From assembly GCF_030284385.1 (NCBI RefSeq), contig NZ_CP127221.1, positions 1,178,001 through 1,242,000 of the forward strand: a stretch of 64,000 nucleotides of DNA, in the 5' to 3' direction. Source of the DNA: Altererythrobacter rubellus (GTDB lineage: Bacteria; Pseudomonadota; Alphaproteobacteria; Sphingomonadales; Sphingomonadaceae). The notes beneath the pieces were generated by a model. The model searched no databases. It worked only from the letters and a program-made list of their open reading frames with translations, and had not been told where the DNA came from. Positions 9,192-19,458 of this stretch are shown piece by piece (position 1 is the stretch's first letter; each line of letters starts with the position of its first letter). A program made the translations under genes and the position numbers.

Positions 9192-11525
9192 ATGGCTGAC
9201 GTTACCGAAATTCCCGATTCCGATCCGTTTGACGCGATTGTCGATGCGCCGTTCGATTCCGCGCTGGAAGAGCGCTATCTCGTTTATGCGCTCTCGACGA
9301 TTACCGCGCGCTCGCTGCCCGACCTGCGCGACGGGTTAAAGCCCGTCCACCGCCGCTTGCTGTGGGCGATGCGGCAGTTGAAGCTTGATCCCAATTCCGC
9401 ATTCAAGAAGTCCGCCCGCGTTGTGGGTGACGTGATCGGTAAATACCACCCGCATGGCGATGCCAGTGTCTATGACGCGATGGTTCGCTTGGCTCAGGAT
9501 TTTGCGCTGCGCTATCCGCTGGTCGAGGGGCAGGGGAACTTCGGCAATATCGACGGCGATAATGCCGCCGCTTATCGCTACACCGAAGCGCGCCTGACCA
9601 AGACCGCGCTGCAATTGATGGCTGGCCTCGACGAAGGCACAGTCGATTTCATCCCGACCTATAATGGTGAAGAGCAGGAGCCGGAGATTTTCCCCGGCCT
9701 GTTCCCCAATCTGCTCGCGAACGGTTCGAGCGGCATTGCGGTTGGCATGGCGACTAACATCCCGTCGCACAATGTCGCAGAAGTGATCGACGCCACTTTG
9801 GAGCTCATTGATAATCCGCATGTTGAGCATGCGCGATTGATGGAGCTGTTTCAGGGGCCGGATTTTGCCACTGGCGGCCAGATCATCGACAGCCACGAAG
9901 CGATTGCGCATGCCTATGAAACAGGGCGTGGTAGCTTTCGCGTGCGCGGCGTGTTCCATGCGGCCGAGGCGGACAAGGCCGAAGATCGCGAAGCGGGGAT
10001 TGAACGCCTGGGCGGCGGGCAATGGCAGCTGGTTATCTCTCAAATCCCGTATCAGGTGCAGAAGGGCAAGCTGATCGAGCAGATCGCGCAAGCGATTGCT
10101 GACAAGAAGCTGCCGATCCTAGACGATGTGCGCGACGAATCTGACGAGCAGATCCGGATTGTACTGGTTCCGCGCAGCCGCAATGTTGACCCCGAACTGC
10201 TCAAGGAATCGGTCTTCAAGCTGACCGATCTCGAAACCCGTTTTGGCCTCAACCTCAACGTGCTCGATGCCAATCGCACGCCGATGGTCATGGGACTGAA
10301 AGAGCTGTTGCAGAACTGGGTTGCGAGCCAGATCGACATCCTGCAGCGCCGCAGCCAGCACCGGCTGGATCAGATCGCGCGGCGGCTGGAGCTGGTCGAA
10401 GGCTATATCATCGCTTTCCTCAACCTCGACCGGGTGATCGAGATCATCCGTTACGAAGATGATCCGAAATCCGTGATGATGGCGGAATTCAAGCTGACGG
10501 ATCGCCAGGCGGAAGCCATCCTCAACATGCGGCTGCGCAGTTTGCGCAAGCTGGAAGAAATGCAGCTGCGCAATGAGAAGGACGAATTGCTGGCAGAGCA
10601 GGAAGAGCTGGAAACTCTGCTTGGCTCGCCCGCGCGCCAACGCACCAGGCTGAAACGCGATCTGAAGGCTTTGCTCAAAGAATACGGGCCTGAAACCAAG
10701 CTGGGCGCGCGCCGGACCAAGATCGAAGAGGCGGAACCGGCGGTGGAATTCAGCATGGATGCGATGATCGAGAAGGAACCGGTCACTATCATCCTGTCAA
10801 AGAAGGGCTGGATCCGCGCGGCCAAGGGACACGTGCCGCTCGATCAGGAATTCAAATACAAGGAAGGCGATGAGCTGGCCTTCATCGTCCATGCGCAAAC
10901 GACCGACAAAATTCTGATCGCGGCGGAAAACGGGCGTTTCTACACTCTGGGCGCAGACAAATTGCCGGGTGCGCGCGGCTTTGGCGAACCTGTCCAGTCG
11001 ATGGTTGATCTCGAGGCCGATACAGGCATTTCAGGCATGTTGGTGCATAATCCCAAGGGTCGGCTGCTTCTGGCCTCCAGCATCGGCAAGGGCTTTGTCG
11101 CGGAAGAAGCTGAACTGCTGGCCGAGACCCGTAAGGGCCGTCAGGTGGTCAATTTGAAAGGCGGTGCGCAGCTACAGGTGATGCGCGCGATCCCGGAGGG
11201 GCATGATCATGTCGCCTGCGTGGGCGACAACCGCAAGCTGGTGGTTTTCAATCTGGAGGAAATGCCGGTCATGGCGCGCGGGCAAGGCGTAATGCTGCAA
11301 CGCTATCGCGATGGCGGATTGTCCGATGCGACAACGTTCGTATTGGCGGATGGATTGAGCTGGCAGATGGGCGGGAAGGGTGATCGCACCCGGACCGAAA
11401 CCGACATTTGGCAATGGAAGGTTGCGCGCGGTGCGGCCGGGCGCTTGCCGCCGCAGGGCTTCCCGAAAGACGACCGCTTCGGCATTTTGCCGGATAGGCT
11501 CGAGAGGGCTGAGAAAGAAACCTGA
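9192..11525 (+). CDS. parC: DNA topoisomerase IV subunit A
   Basis: A 777-residue type IIA topoisomerase subunit that, with ParE, decatenates chromosomes. It has the winged-helix region with GLKPVHRR, the QRDR-type segment [14 protein letters not shown], and the catalytic Tyr in AYRYTEAR. A GyrA-like beta-pinwheel lies at the C-terminus without the GyrA-box, favouring ParC over GyrA. Position 80 (E. coli ParC numbering) appears to be Ala rather than Ser. ATG 9192 is chosen because the frame just upstream is short and non-conserved. The gene is followed by a convergent terminator. Confidence 0.93.
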   Translation: MADVTEIPDSDPFDAIVDAPFDSALEERYLVYALSTITARSLPDLRDGLKPVHRRLLWAMRQLKLDPNSAFKKSARVVGDVIGKYHPHGDASVYDAMVRLAQDFALRYPLVEGQGNFGNIDGDNAAAYRYTEARLTKTALQLMAGLDEGTVDFIPTYNGEEQEPEIFPGLFPNLLANGSSGIAVGMATNIPSHNVAEVIDATLELIDNPHVEHARLMELFQGPDFATGGQIIDSHEAIAHAYETGRGSFRVRGVFHAAEADKAEDREAGIERLGGGQWQLVISQIPYQVQKGKLIEQIAQAIADKKLPILDDVRDESDEQIRIVLVPRSRNVDPELLKESVFKLTDLETRFGLNLNVLDANRTPMVMGLKELLQNWVASQIDILQRRSQHRLDQIARRLELVEGYIIAFLNLDRVIEIIRYEDDPKSVMMAEFKLTDRQAEAILNMRLRSLRKLEEMQLRNEKDELLAEQEELETLLGSPARQRTRLKRDLKALLKEYGPETKLGARRTKIEEAEPAVEFSMDAMIEKEPVTIILSKKGWIRAAKGHVPLDQEFKYKEGDELAFIVHAQTTDKILIAAENGRFYTLGADKLPGARGFGEPVQSMVDLEADTGISGMLVHNPKGRLLLASSIGKGFVAEEAELLAETRKGRQVVNLKGGAQLQVMRAIPEGHDHVACVGDNRKLVVFNLEEMPVMARGQGVMLQRYRDGGLSDATTFVLADGLSWQMGGKGDRTRTETDIWQWKVARGAAGRLPPQGFPKDDRFGILPDRLERAEKET

Positions 11526-11534
11526 TCCGGATAT

Positions 11535-11569
11535 GCAAAGGGCCGCGAGTGCGATTGCACCCACGACCC
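11535..11569 (-). terminator. Terminator of the minus-strand secreted repeat-protein gene
   Basis: Read on the minus strand, 11557-11569 pairs with 11540-11552 over 13 bp with three G-U pairs and no mismatch. It closes a 4-base AATC loop and is followed by UUU. On the plus strand the same bases give three A-C mismatches, so it works best for the minus transcript, ending about 36 bases after that gene's stop. Confidence 0.75.
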
Positions 11570-11604
11570 CCTATTCACTTAAGCGGCGAGTAACTCGCTA
11601 GTGC

Positions 11605-12153
11605 TTAGCCACCGACAGCCTGGACCGCAGCCATGATGTCGTCGAAGTTCGCCAGCGCGAACAAGCCGCCTTCCGGATTCGCAGCCAGCAGGTTCAGCGG
11701 CAAAGTGATCAGCGAATCTTCCTCAGACTTGATGATCACGTTTTCGCCTGCAATCTCTTCAACCATGCCAAGCGCCTGTTGGTCAGCGGTGATGACAGGC
11801 GCGCCAACCACGAGTGCTGCTGCCAGTGCGGCTGCGGCTTCTGCCTCGGCTGCCGCCTGTGCTTCTGCCATGGCTGCTTCCTGTTGCGCCTGAGCGGCTG
11901 CGAGCTGCTCTTCAATCTGTGCCTTGGTGATGTTCAGCGTCGGGCCATTCTCGCTGGTGCCAAAAGCTGACACCGGCAGCGCTGCAGTGTATTTGCCAGT
12001 GTTTACAACAGCGTTGGTGCCGTCATTGCTATCGATCGTGCCGATAGGATTTCCGTCATTTCCGTAAACGGTCGCGCCAACATCCTGCGCGCTTGCTGCA
12101 ATCGGGGTCGCCGCCAGTGCGGTGGCCAGGATGGCGAGCTTTGCAAACTTCAT
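11605..12153 (-). CDS. Secreted protein with two PRC-barrel-like repeats and an Ala-rich middle
   Basis: A 182-residue protein with a clear signal peptide (MKFAKLAILATALAATPIAASAQ, cleavage after SAQ). It has two similar small beta modules: one with VYGNDGNPIGTI (about residues 30-65) and one with ITADQQALGMVEEI (about residues 120-155). They are separated by a helical segment very rich in Ala, Glu and Gln, probably a coiled coil. The V-x-D/G-x-PIG-x-I pattern recalls PRC-barrel domains, but I cannot confirm the family. GGAGA lies eight bases before ATG 12153, and an intrinsic terminator follows. Function unknown. Confidence 0.75.
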   Translation of the reverse strand: MKFAKLAILATALAATPIAASAQDVGATVYGNDGNPIGTIDSNDGTNAVVNTGKYTAALPVSAFGTSENGPTLNITKAQIEEQLAAAQAQQEAAMAEAQAAAEAEAAAALAAALVVGAPVITADQQALGMVEEIAGENVIIKSEEDSLITLPLNLLAANPEGGLFALANFDDIMAAVQAVGG

Positions 12154-12389
12154 GAATTTTCTCCGTTTAATTTGTTTCCAGCGACGCGGCGCAATTGCGC
12201 CACACGCAGCGAGTGCGACTGTGCAAGCCAATTCAAGGAAGACCGGAAAACCAGTGTCCCAAGCGGCAGCCTCAAGAAATGAGGAAAAAAAGCCGCTGCG
12301 GGCGCGCCCTATAGCCATAAGGTAAAGGGCAATGCAACCGGAGCCCGGATACAACCGCAAGAATGAAGCTGTGCTGAAGGAATGTAGAA

Positions 12390-13565
12390 CTAGCGGGCAA
12401 GTTCCCGATCAAGCAGCTCCAGCACACGTTCGCGCGGCGGAAATCCCTCTGCTACCCATGCAGTTTCGACCGCGCGCAAAGTGGCCGCAACGCGTGGGCC
12501 GGCGGTGATACCGCGTTCCACAATCTCGCCGCCCTTCAACGGCAATTGCGGCACATCCCAGTCGATCAGCGGCGATGCGTCGCCAGCTTGCAGAAGCACG
12601 CGGTCGATCGCGATGTCGATGCTCTCGCGATAAGCGAGCGCGCGCGGATCAACCAGATCATCCGGCTTGCGATCAGCGACAGCAACCAAGTGCGCGCGTT
12701 GCGCACGCGACAAGCGCAAACGCGAAGCCACAGCATTGGCCACGTCGCTAATTGGCGGCAAGAGCGCGGCCATTCGCCGCATGGCAGCAGGCGCAACGGC
12801 TTGCGCCTGCTCTGCCTTGATAACAGCGCACAGCAACTCGATGTGTTGCGGACAAGCTTCGGGTAGCACTTCCTGCAAGACACCAAGTTTTCGCATCCGC
12901 GCGACAGTTGGATGCGGTTTAGGCAAAGAGAGGAACGCAGTCAGCTCAGCAGCGATCCGTTCACGGCTGAGCCCCTTGAGCGTAGAGGCAAGTTCAGCGC
13001 ATGCGGCTTCTGCCTCGTCATCTAGCTCCGCGCCAAACCGCGCCTGAAAGCGGAAATAACGCAGGATCCGCAAATGGTCCTCGCGAATGCGCTGCCTTGC
13101 ATCACCGATGAACCGCACTGTTCGCGCTTCGAGATCTTCCAGTCCGCCAAAGTAGTCCGAAATTTCGAGAGTATCAGGGTGAGCGTATAGGGCGTTGATG
13201 GTGAAATCACGCCGCGCGGCATCTTCCGGCCAATCCTGTGCAAAAGCTACAGTGGCACGTCGCCCGTCCGTAGAGACATCGCGCCGCAACGTTGTAACCT
13301 CGACCGGGCCGTCTGGCAGAATTGCTGTGACGGTGCCGTGCTCAATCCCTGTGGGAACGGTGCGGATGCCGACGTCCTTGCAACGATCTATGACAACGTC
13401 GGGCGAGAGCTTGGTGGCACAATCAACGTCATTTACATCAGTGCCCAACAAACTGTCGCGAATAGCGCCGCCCACCCAGCGGATATTCTCTGCACCGAGT
13501 GCATTGGTCAGCGCGCGCAACCCTTCGCGTTTGGTCCACGCAGCATCGGACAGCTCAGCGAACAT
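12390..13565 (-). CDS. cca: CCA tRNA nucleotidyltransferase / poly(A) polymerase family
   Basis: A class II nucleotidyltransferase of about 391 residues, expected to add or repair the CCA end of tRNA. The head domain has VGGAIRDSLLG and the metal-binding pair in DVDCA. RRDFTINAL follows, and then the RNA/nucleotide-selecting helical region with EDHLRILRYFRF. Start 13565 (MFAELSDA) overlaps the end of the NUDIX gene by 11 bases, which indicates an operon. Bacterial CCA-adding and poly(A)-adding enzymes are hard to separate by sequence; CCA is favoured because no second candidate is visible. Confidence 0.9.
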   Translation of the reverse strand: MFAELSDAAWTKREGLRALTNALGAENIRWVGGAIRDSLLGTDVNDVDCATKLSPDVVIDRCKDVGIRTVPTGIEHGTVTAILPDGPVEVTTLRRDVSTDGRRATVAFAQDWPEDAARRDFTINALYAHPDTLEISDYFGGLEDLEARTVRFIGDARQRIREDHLRILRYFRFQARFGAELDDEAEAACAELASTLKGLSRERIAAELTAFLSLPKPHPTVARMRKLGVLQEVLPEACPQHIELLCAVIKAEQAQAVAPAAMRRMAALLPPISDVANAVASRLRLSRAQRAHLVAVADRKPDDLVDPRALAYRESIDIAIDRVLLQAGDASPLIDWDVPQLPLKGGEIVERGITAGPRVAATLRAVETAWVAEGFPPRERVLELLDRELAR

Positions 13566-14163
13566 TGTCGAGCTCCTGCAAATCCAGCCGGCGTGCGAGA
13601 TTGGCAATGATCGCCGCTGTCACACCCCAGATTCTGAAACCTTCGTAATGCATTTCTAGATAGTTGCGCATCGCCCCGCGCCAAAACACTTCATGTTCTG
13701 CCCAGGCATTCTGATCGAGCAGCAATGTCAGCGGAGCTTCGAACCAGGCTTCGACTTCGGTCGGGCTGGGGGTGAATTCGAGACCGGGCGGGACCACCGC
13801 TAGCACGGGCGTCACGTCAAAACCGGTGCCGGTCTGATAGCGATCGGTTGTGCCGATCACCCGAACATGCTTGCGATCCAGCGCCAGCTCCTCCTCTGCT
13901 TCCCTTAGCGCAGCGGTGACAGCATCCTCGCCCGGATCAATCTTTCCGCCCGGAAACGCAACCTGACCAGGATGATCGCGCATATCCTGTGGCCGCTGCG
14001 TCAGGATCACGCCCGGCTCGGGGCGATCAGTCACCGCGATCAAAACGGCTGCCTTGGCCGTGCGCCCGGCTTGCGCGAAACGCTCGTCGCTCAAAAGGTC
14101 TGGAATATCGCGCGCGTGCCCCCGCTCAAGCGCGGCGCTCAATCGGTCGAACAGCACGCTCAT
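13555..14163 (-). CDS. NUDIX hydrolase, CoA pyrophosphatase type
   Basis: A 202-residue NUDIX enzyme. The box reads GKIDPGED then REAEEEL, fitting G-x5-E-x7-RE-x2-EE. It is preceded by the CoA-diphosphatase signature region VILTQR...HPGQVAFPGG, so the likely reaction is cleavage of CoA into 4'-phosphopantetheine and 3',5'-ADP. It lies between the DUF1285 gene (ATGA overlap) and cca (11-base overlap), a coupled three-gene unit. The substrate call comes from family signatures. Confidence 0.88.
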   Translation of the reverse strand: MSVLFDRLSAALERGHARDIPDLLSDERFAQAGRTAKAAVLIAVTDRPEPGVILTQRPQDMRDHPGQVAFPGGKIDPGEDAVTAALREAEEELALDRKHVRVIGTTDRYQTGTGFDVTPVLAVVPPGLEFTPSPTEVEAWFEAPLTLLLDQNAWAEHEVFWRGAMRNYLEMHYEGFRIWGVTAAIIANLARRLDLQELDNVR

Positions 14164-14708
14164 CGCGGCAATAGCGAGAATGTCTCGCCCATGCTTGTGA
14201 TCGTCCAGTCATCGCTTTCTGCAAGCGCGATGTCCGCCAATTGCTGATAGGTGCTGCGGTTGAGCCGCGCTTCGCAACCGCGCCGGACGTGCAGATAAAG
14301 CGCGGGCGTCTCTGCGTCCCCTGCTGCACGCAAGCGGTTGTCCGGCCCCGCTATTACCAACTCATCCGTATTGAGACGGAAGGCCAAGGCATCATCGCGG
14401 CGCGCCACATCGACCGCAATGAATGCTGCGTCTTCGACGTCGATGGAGGATTTTTCGAAGGGTGTGACCAGCCAGTGGTTTCCGGCCTCATCGCGCGTCA
14501 ATAGTCCTGCAAACGCCCTAACCATGGCTTCGCGTTTGATCGGATCACCCTGGTGAAACCAGGTTCCGTCAGCAGCAATCCGCATGAAGCTGTCTGTGAT
14601 CGCTTGCGGGTTCCAGCTTTCCACTGGCGGCAATTTTCGCGCGGCGACTTGCTCGGCGATCTGCGCCAAGGACAATTCAGCAAGGTGCGGTGGTGGTTCG
14701 TAAGGCAT
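14160..14708 (-). CDS. DUF1285 family protein
   Basis: A 182-residue cytoplasmic protein with the DUF1285 pattern: PPVESWNP, then R-I-A-x-DGTWFHQGDPI (about residues 43-56) and WLVTPFEK followed by VEDAAF (about residues 80-95). The family has no assigned function. It is first in a minus-strand unit with the NUDIX and cca genes, sharing an ATGA overlap with the NUDIX gene, and this order recurs in Sphingomonadales as far as I recall. Confidence 0.85.
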   Translation of the reverse strand: MPYEPPPHLAELSLAQIAEQVAARKLPPVESWNPQAITDSFMRIAADGTWFHQGDPIKREAMVRAFAGLLTRDEAGNHWLVTPFEKSSIDVEDAAFIAVDVARRDDALAFRLNTDELVIAGPDNRLRAAGDAETPALYLHVRRGCEARLNRSTYQQLADIALAESDDWTITSMGETFSLLPR

Positions 14709-14768
14709 TGCTATTCGAAGCGTTGCCAGAATGAGTGTCGGTGTTCAATGGCGAGTAGTAGGCTGCGA

Positions 14769-15275
14769 TCACCCATTCCAAGGGCCGAGCATGCCTTCGC
14801 GGGGAAGGACTATCGGATTTGCGCATCGGACAAGCAGGCGTTCTGGCGCCCATGGGCCGGGGCAACGCCATGCAGCTGTCGAACCGGCGCTGAAGTCCCA
14901 ACGCCCGTAATAAGGTTCATCACCGATCAAGACTTGCGGCAAGGATGCATTCGGATCGAGCGATCCAAGCGATGCTGCAATCAAGGCCTGCCCATATCCT
15001 TCGCCTTGATGCTCTGGCAAAACCGCCACCGGCCCAACCATCAGCATGGGATGCGCGTGGCCATCGGGGTCGGTGAGCGCAATCGGCCAAAGCTGAATTG
15101 TACCGACCAGCATGTCATCGTCATCAAGCGCGGCAAAGCTCAGCGCTTCGAGCCAATCCATGCCCGTCCTGATGCGATAGGCGGTGCGCGCATGTCGCTC
15201 AGGCCCGAAGGCTCGGTCGAGCACTTGCTCGATCATGTCGGGTTCGACATTTGCTAAGGGAATGACGCTCGCCAT
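14769..15275 (-). CDS. GNAT-family N-acetyltransferase (YhbS-like)
   Basis: A 168-residue GNAT protein. The acetyl-CoA binding loop appears as VLPEHQGEGYGQALI (Q-x-x-G-x-G/A), and GDEPYYGRWDFS matches the YhbS-type group. It lies 60 bases upstream of the DUF1285 start on the same strand, so it may be part of the same transcript. The acceptor substrate cannot be inferred. Confidence 0.82.
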   Translation of the reverse strand: MASVIPLANVEPDMIEQVLDRAFGPERHARTAYRIRTGMDWLEALSFAALDDDDMLVGTIQLWPIALTDPDGHAHPMLMVGPVAVLPEHQGEGYGQALIAASLGSLDPNASLPQVLIGDEPYYGRWDFSAGSTAAWRCPGPWAPERLLVRCANPIVLPREGMLGPWNG

Positions 15276-15340
15276 GGGGCAGCGCGAATAGTGGTAGCGC
15301 TACGCCATGTCGATGCAATTTGTCGTTGGCCTTGCGAAAG

Positions 15341-16492
15341 TTACTCTGCGGTAAGGTGCAAGAGCCGCCCGCCTTCGCCGTCTTCGAACACCCAAAGAGA
15401 ACCGTCGGGCGCTTCATCAACAGAGCGTATCCGACCTTCCAGGTCATAGCGCGCCGCTTCTGTAGCCGTATCGCCGTCAATCTCGACACGTACGAGGCCC
15501 AATGCGCCCAAGCCTGCAATAAGAGCATCGCCTTTCCATGCGCCAAACATGTCGCCGCGATAGAAGATCATGTCACCCGGTGCGATCACGGGTGTCCACC
15601 AGACTGCAGGCTTGTTGAAGCCGTCATCCGCGGTGTGATCGGGAATGTCATCGCCATTGTAATGATCGCCGTTCGATCGGGTTGGCCAGCCGTAGTTGGC
15701 ACCCGCTTCGACCAGATTGAATTCATCACCGCCGGCCGGGCCGTGTTCCACGTCCCACAGACGCCCCTCGGCATCAAAGTCGAAGCCGAGCAGGTTGCGG
15801 TGGCCATAAGACCAGATTTGCGCTGTCACGCCACCTTGATCTGCAAATGGATTGCCCTGCGCTGGAGTACCATCGAGATTCAGACGCACGATCGTACCCA
15901 GGTTATTGCTGGTGTCTTGCGCGGGTTCGAGCTCCTGACGGTCGCCGCTGGTCACGAACAAGTGCTTTTCGTCAGGAGAGAAGCGAATACGGTGCGAGTA
16001 GTGGCCTTTCCGACTGGTCTTGGGGGCTTGGCGCCAGATCACTGCAAGACCTTCGATGGCACAGTCGCTGTCGGCCACACAATCAAGCGTTCCCTTGCCG
16101 ACAACCGCACCACGCGTATCGCCTTCGCCAGCTTCGGCCCAGCTCAAATAGATCGTGCGCGGGGCGAGAGTGTCAGTCGCCTCGCTGTTAAGGAATGCAA
16201 CGTCGCCCAGGCCACCTTGGCCACCATAGTCGATCTCCGGTGCGCCATTGACGGTGAACTGCCGCCCTGTCGCTGTGTCATAACCCAGAATCTCGCCGGT
16301 CTTCTGCGTGATGATCAGCGTTTCCGTGCCCGGCACAAAGGCCGCAGCCCATGGCTCGTTATAGGTGCCGATTTCCGCAATCTTGAGCGTCGGCTCAGTC
16401 TGGGAAGCTTCGGTGTCCACATTTGCAGTGGCGCCGCAGCTTGCGAGCAGAATGGTGGCGGGGAATAGTGCGGATGAGAATTTCGAGATCAT
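15341..16492 (-). CDS. PQQ-dependent sugar dehydrogenase family lipoprotein
   Basis: About 383 residues of the soluble glucose/aldose sugar dehydrogenase (YliI-like) beta-propeller family, which oxidises aldoses with PQQ in the periplasm. The N-terminus is a lipoprotein signal with lipobox LASC near residue 19. Family motifs include YSHRIRF, the sequence GHRNLLGFDFD, WDVEHGPAGGDE, and NYGWP. Start 16492 has GAGGA seven bases upstream; the in-frame ATG at 16498 is too close to it. The 5' ends of this gene and the divergent rnhB are only 16 bases apart. Confidence 0.88.
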   Translation of the reverse strand: MISKFSSALFPATILLASCGATANVDTEASQTEPTLKIAEIGTYNEPWAAAFVPGTETLIITQKTGEILGYDTATGRQFTVNGAPEIDYGGQGGLGDVAFLNSEATDTLAPRTIYLSWAEAGEGDTRGAVVGKGTLDCVADSDCAIEGLAVIWRQAPKTSRKGHYSHRIRFSPDEKHLFVTSGDRQELEPAQDTSNNLGTIVRLNLDGTPAQGNPFADQGGVTAQIWSYGHRNLLGFDFDAEGRLWDVEHGPAGGDEFNLVEAGANYGWPTRSNGDHYNGDDIPDHTADDGFNKPAVWWTPVIAPGDMIFYRGDMFGAWKGDALIAGLGALGLVRVEIDGDTATEAARYDLEGRIRSVDEAPDGSLWVFEDGEGGRLLHLTAE

Positions 16493-16508
16493 GGTCATGT
16501 CCTCTGCA

Positions 16509-17123
16509 ATGCACGAAAACAAACTTGGTGCCCGTAAATCTATCGTCGGTGTTGACGAAGCCGGACGAGGGCCATTGGCTGGGCCGGTGGTAGCTGCAGC
16601 AGTAGTGCTTGGCGAGGGCTATCCGCAAGGTCTGGACGATTCCAAGAAACTTTCGGCTAAACGGCGTGCTACTCTCGACGAACAGATCCGCGCCAGCTGC
16701 ATATGGGGGCTGGGTGTGGTCGACTCGCACGAAATCGACCAGATCAACATCCTTCAGGCAACCATGCGAGCCATGACGCTGGCCGTGTGCGAACTGGTCG
16801 AGAAGCTTGGCCAGGAACCCGAAGCCGTGTTGATCGACGGTAACCTCTCGCCCCATGGGCGCTGTGATGAATGGCGCTGGCCCGATGCCAAGCCGATCAT
16901 CGGGGGCGACGCGCTGGAGCCCGCGATCTCGGCGGCTTCGATCATCGCCAAGGAGTGGCGTGACCGGTTGATGTGCGAAGCGGCCGAGGCGCATCCGCAC
17001 TACGGGTGGGAGCGAAACAAAGGCTATGGAACCATTGAGCATATGCAAGCGTTGCGCACGCATGGACCAACACCGCTTCATCGTCAGTCTTTTGCGCCGG
17101 TTGCGCAATTGACGCTTCTTTAA
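16509..17123 (+). CDS. rnhB: Ribonuclease HII
   Basis: A 204-residue type 2 RNase H that removes RNA from RNA-DNA hybrids and single ribonucleotides in DNA. The catalytic acids are visible: D16-E17 in GVDEAGRGPLAG, an Asp in LIDGN, and a further acidic site in the S-I-I-A-K-x-x-RD region. The DDSKKL and NKGYGT elements are intact. ATG 16509 is chosen because upstream in-frame starts lie inside the divergent gene. It is followed 27 bases later by the antiporter gene and may share its transcript. Confidence 0.93.
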   Translation: MHENKLGARKSIVGVDEAGRGPLAGPVVAAAVVLGEGYPQGLDDSKKLSAKRRATLDEQIRASCIWGLGVVDSHEIDQINILQATMRAMTLAVCELVEKLGQEPEAVLIDGNLSPHGRCDEWRWPDAKPIIGGDALEPAISAASIIAKEWRDRLMCEAAEAHPHYGWERNKGYGTIEHMQALRTHGPTPLHRQSFAPVAQLTLL

Positions 17124-17150
17124 TCCGGCAAATAGTCTAAGCGCGCAATC

Positions 17151-18074
17151 GTGATTGAAGCGATCCTCTATAGCGCGGTTGGCCTGGTCGGCCTGGCGTT
17201 TGGCGGCGAACTGCTGGTGCGCGGTGCGGTCAGCATTGCACAGCGGCTTGGCATATCCAATCTCGTCACAGGATTGGTCATTGTCGGATTTGCCACCTCG
17301 ATGCCGGAAATGGTTGCAAGCATTCAGGCTGCGTTGGCTGGTTCACCGGGAATTGCCTGGGGCAATGTGGTCGGATCCAATCTGGCAAATACACTGTTGA
17401 TCCTGGGTGCGACGGCAATGATCATGCCGATTGCACTGATTGGAACCGGGCGGCGTGATGCTGTTGTAGCTTTGATTGCGACGCTGATAATCTGGTTAGT
17501 GACGTGGCTTCAAACCGGCTCGATCTGGATCGGTATCGTGCTGCTCGCTGGTATCGCCGCGTATATCTATTGGCGCTATAATCATCCGCATTCGGACGCG
17601 GGCGATGATGACGAGCCTGAACCAACGACCACTTTGACCTGGGCGATCATGTTGTTCCTGGGCGGGTTGGGATTGCTGGTTGTCGGCGGTTCGATGCTGG
17701 TGTCCGGTGCGATCGATCTGGCGCGTATTTTCGAGGTCAGCGAGACCGCGATCGGGCTGACAGTAGTGGCAATCGGTACATCGTTGCCTGAACTGGCGGC
17801 ATCCGTTGCAGCGGCATTGCGCGGGAAGCCGGGCCTGGCGATCGGCAATGTTGTGGGCTCGAACATTTACAACATCCTGCTGATCGGCGGGGCGACCATG
17901 AGCATTGCGCCTTTCGCGATCCCCGCGGATTTGTTGACCTATGAGCTTGTCGTGCTCGCGGGCAGTGCGGTGCTGTTCTTGCTGATCGTGTCTTATGCGA
18001 AGCAGATCGGCCGCGCATTGGGCGCATTCTTGCTAGCGCTTTATGCCGGCACGATCGTGATCGCCTTTGCCTGA
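17151..18074 (+). CDS. Calcium/sodium antiporter (CaCA family, YrbG-like)
   Basis: A 307-residue inner-membrane exchanger with about ten hydrophobic segments. The two inverted alpha-repeats are clear: GFATSMPEMVAS plus GNVVGSNLANTLLILG in the first half, and AIGTSLPELAAS plus GNVVGSNIYNILLIGG in the second. A central acidic loop (SDAGDDDEPEPT) is typical. The start is GTG 17151. Whether it moves Ca2+/Na+ or K+/H+ cannot be told from the motifs. Confidence 0.9.
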   Translation: MIEAILYSAVGLVGLAFGGELLVRGAVSIAQRLGISNLVTGLVIVGFATSMPEMVASIQAALAGSPGIAWGNVVGSNLANTLLILGATAMIMPIALIGTGRRDAVVALIATLIIWLVTWLQTGSIWIGIVLLAGIAAYIYWRYNHPHSDAGDDDEPEPTTTLTWAIMLFLGGLGLLVVGGSMLVSGAIDLARIFEVSETAIGLTVVAIGTSLPELAASVAAALRGKPGLAIGNVVGSNIYNILLIGGATMSIAPFAIPADLLTYELVVLAGSAVLFLLIVSYAKQIGRALGAFLLALYAGTIVIAFA

Positions 18075-18120
18075 CAAACTAATGCCGCGTTGAGTCCTCG
18101 GCGCAACACACCACTATGTT

Positions 18121-18170
18121 GAGTCCCGCAAACCGCAAGAGTCTCAACATCTTGTGCGGGACTCTTTTTG
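18121..18170 (+). terminator. Terminator after the antiporter gene, with an overlapping alternative hairpin
   Basis: GAGTCCCGCA (18121-18130) pairs perfectly with TGCGGGACTC (18155-18164) and is followed by TTTTTG, giving a 10-bp stem with a 24-base loop. A second, mutually exclusive pairing is TGTTGAG (18117-18123) with CTCAACA (18143-18149). Both stem arms of the main hairpin contain a GANTC methylation site. Confidence 0.7.
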
Positions 18171-18181
18171 TTCTGTCATAG

Positions 18182-18197
18182 CTAACGCGGAATTAAC
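18182..18197 (+). promoter_or_regulatory. CtrA-like box upstream of ccrM
   Basis: CTAA, a 7-base spacer, then TTAAC matches the alphaproteobacterial CtrA consensus TTAA-N7-TTAAC with one mismatch. It lies 80 bases before the ccrM start. In Caulobacter, CtrA activates ccrM late in the cell cycle, so the site is in the right place; binding is not shown by sequence alone. Confidence 0.55.
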
Positions 18198-18274
18198 CAT
18201 ATCCCCCTATCGCTTTGTGCTTGACCCGGAGTCCAAAGGGACTCACCCTGTGGATAACTGTTACTGAGGGGTGA

Positions 18275-19414
<1,140 letters not shown>

Positions 19415-19458
19415 GGCCATAAGGGCGGTAGCCAGCGTCTCGCATCAAATATTCGCGA

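Larger units (their letters stand above)
18092..18244. promoter_or_regulatory. Cluster of six GANTC sites in the ccrM upstream region
   Basis: GAGTC or GACTC occurs at 18092, 18121, 18139, 18160, 18229 and 18240 within the 203-base gap before ccrM. Less than one site would be expected by chance. The last two form a small hairpin, GAGTCC-AAAG-GGACTC. GANTC is the target of CcrM itself, and the Caulobacter ccrM promoter region is reported to contain such sites that take part in feedback. Confidence 0.7.

Noticed and set aside
15292..15307. Palindrome TGGTAGCGCTAC-G-CCA between the GNAT and sugar dehydrogenase genes, like a LacI-family operator.
   Set aside because: The outer arm is broken by an extra base, no LacI-type regulator is near, and one imperfect site in a 65-base gap is weak support.
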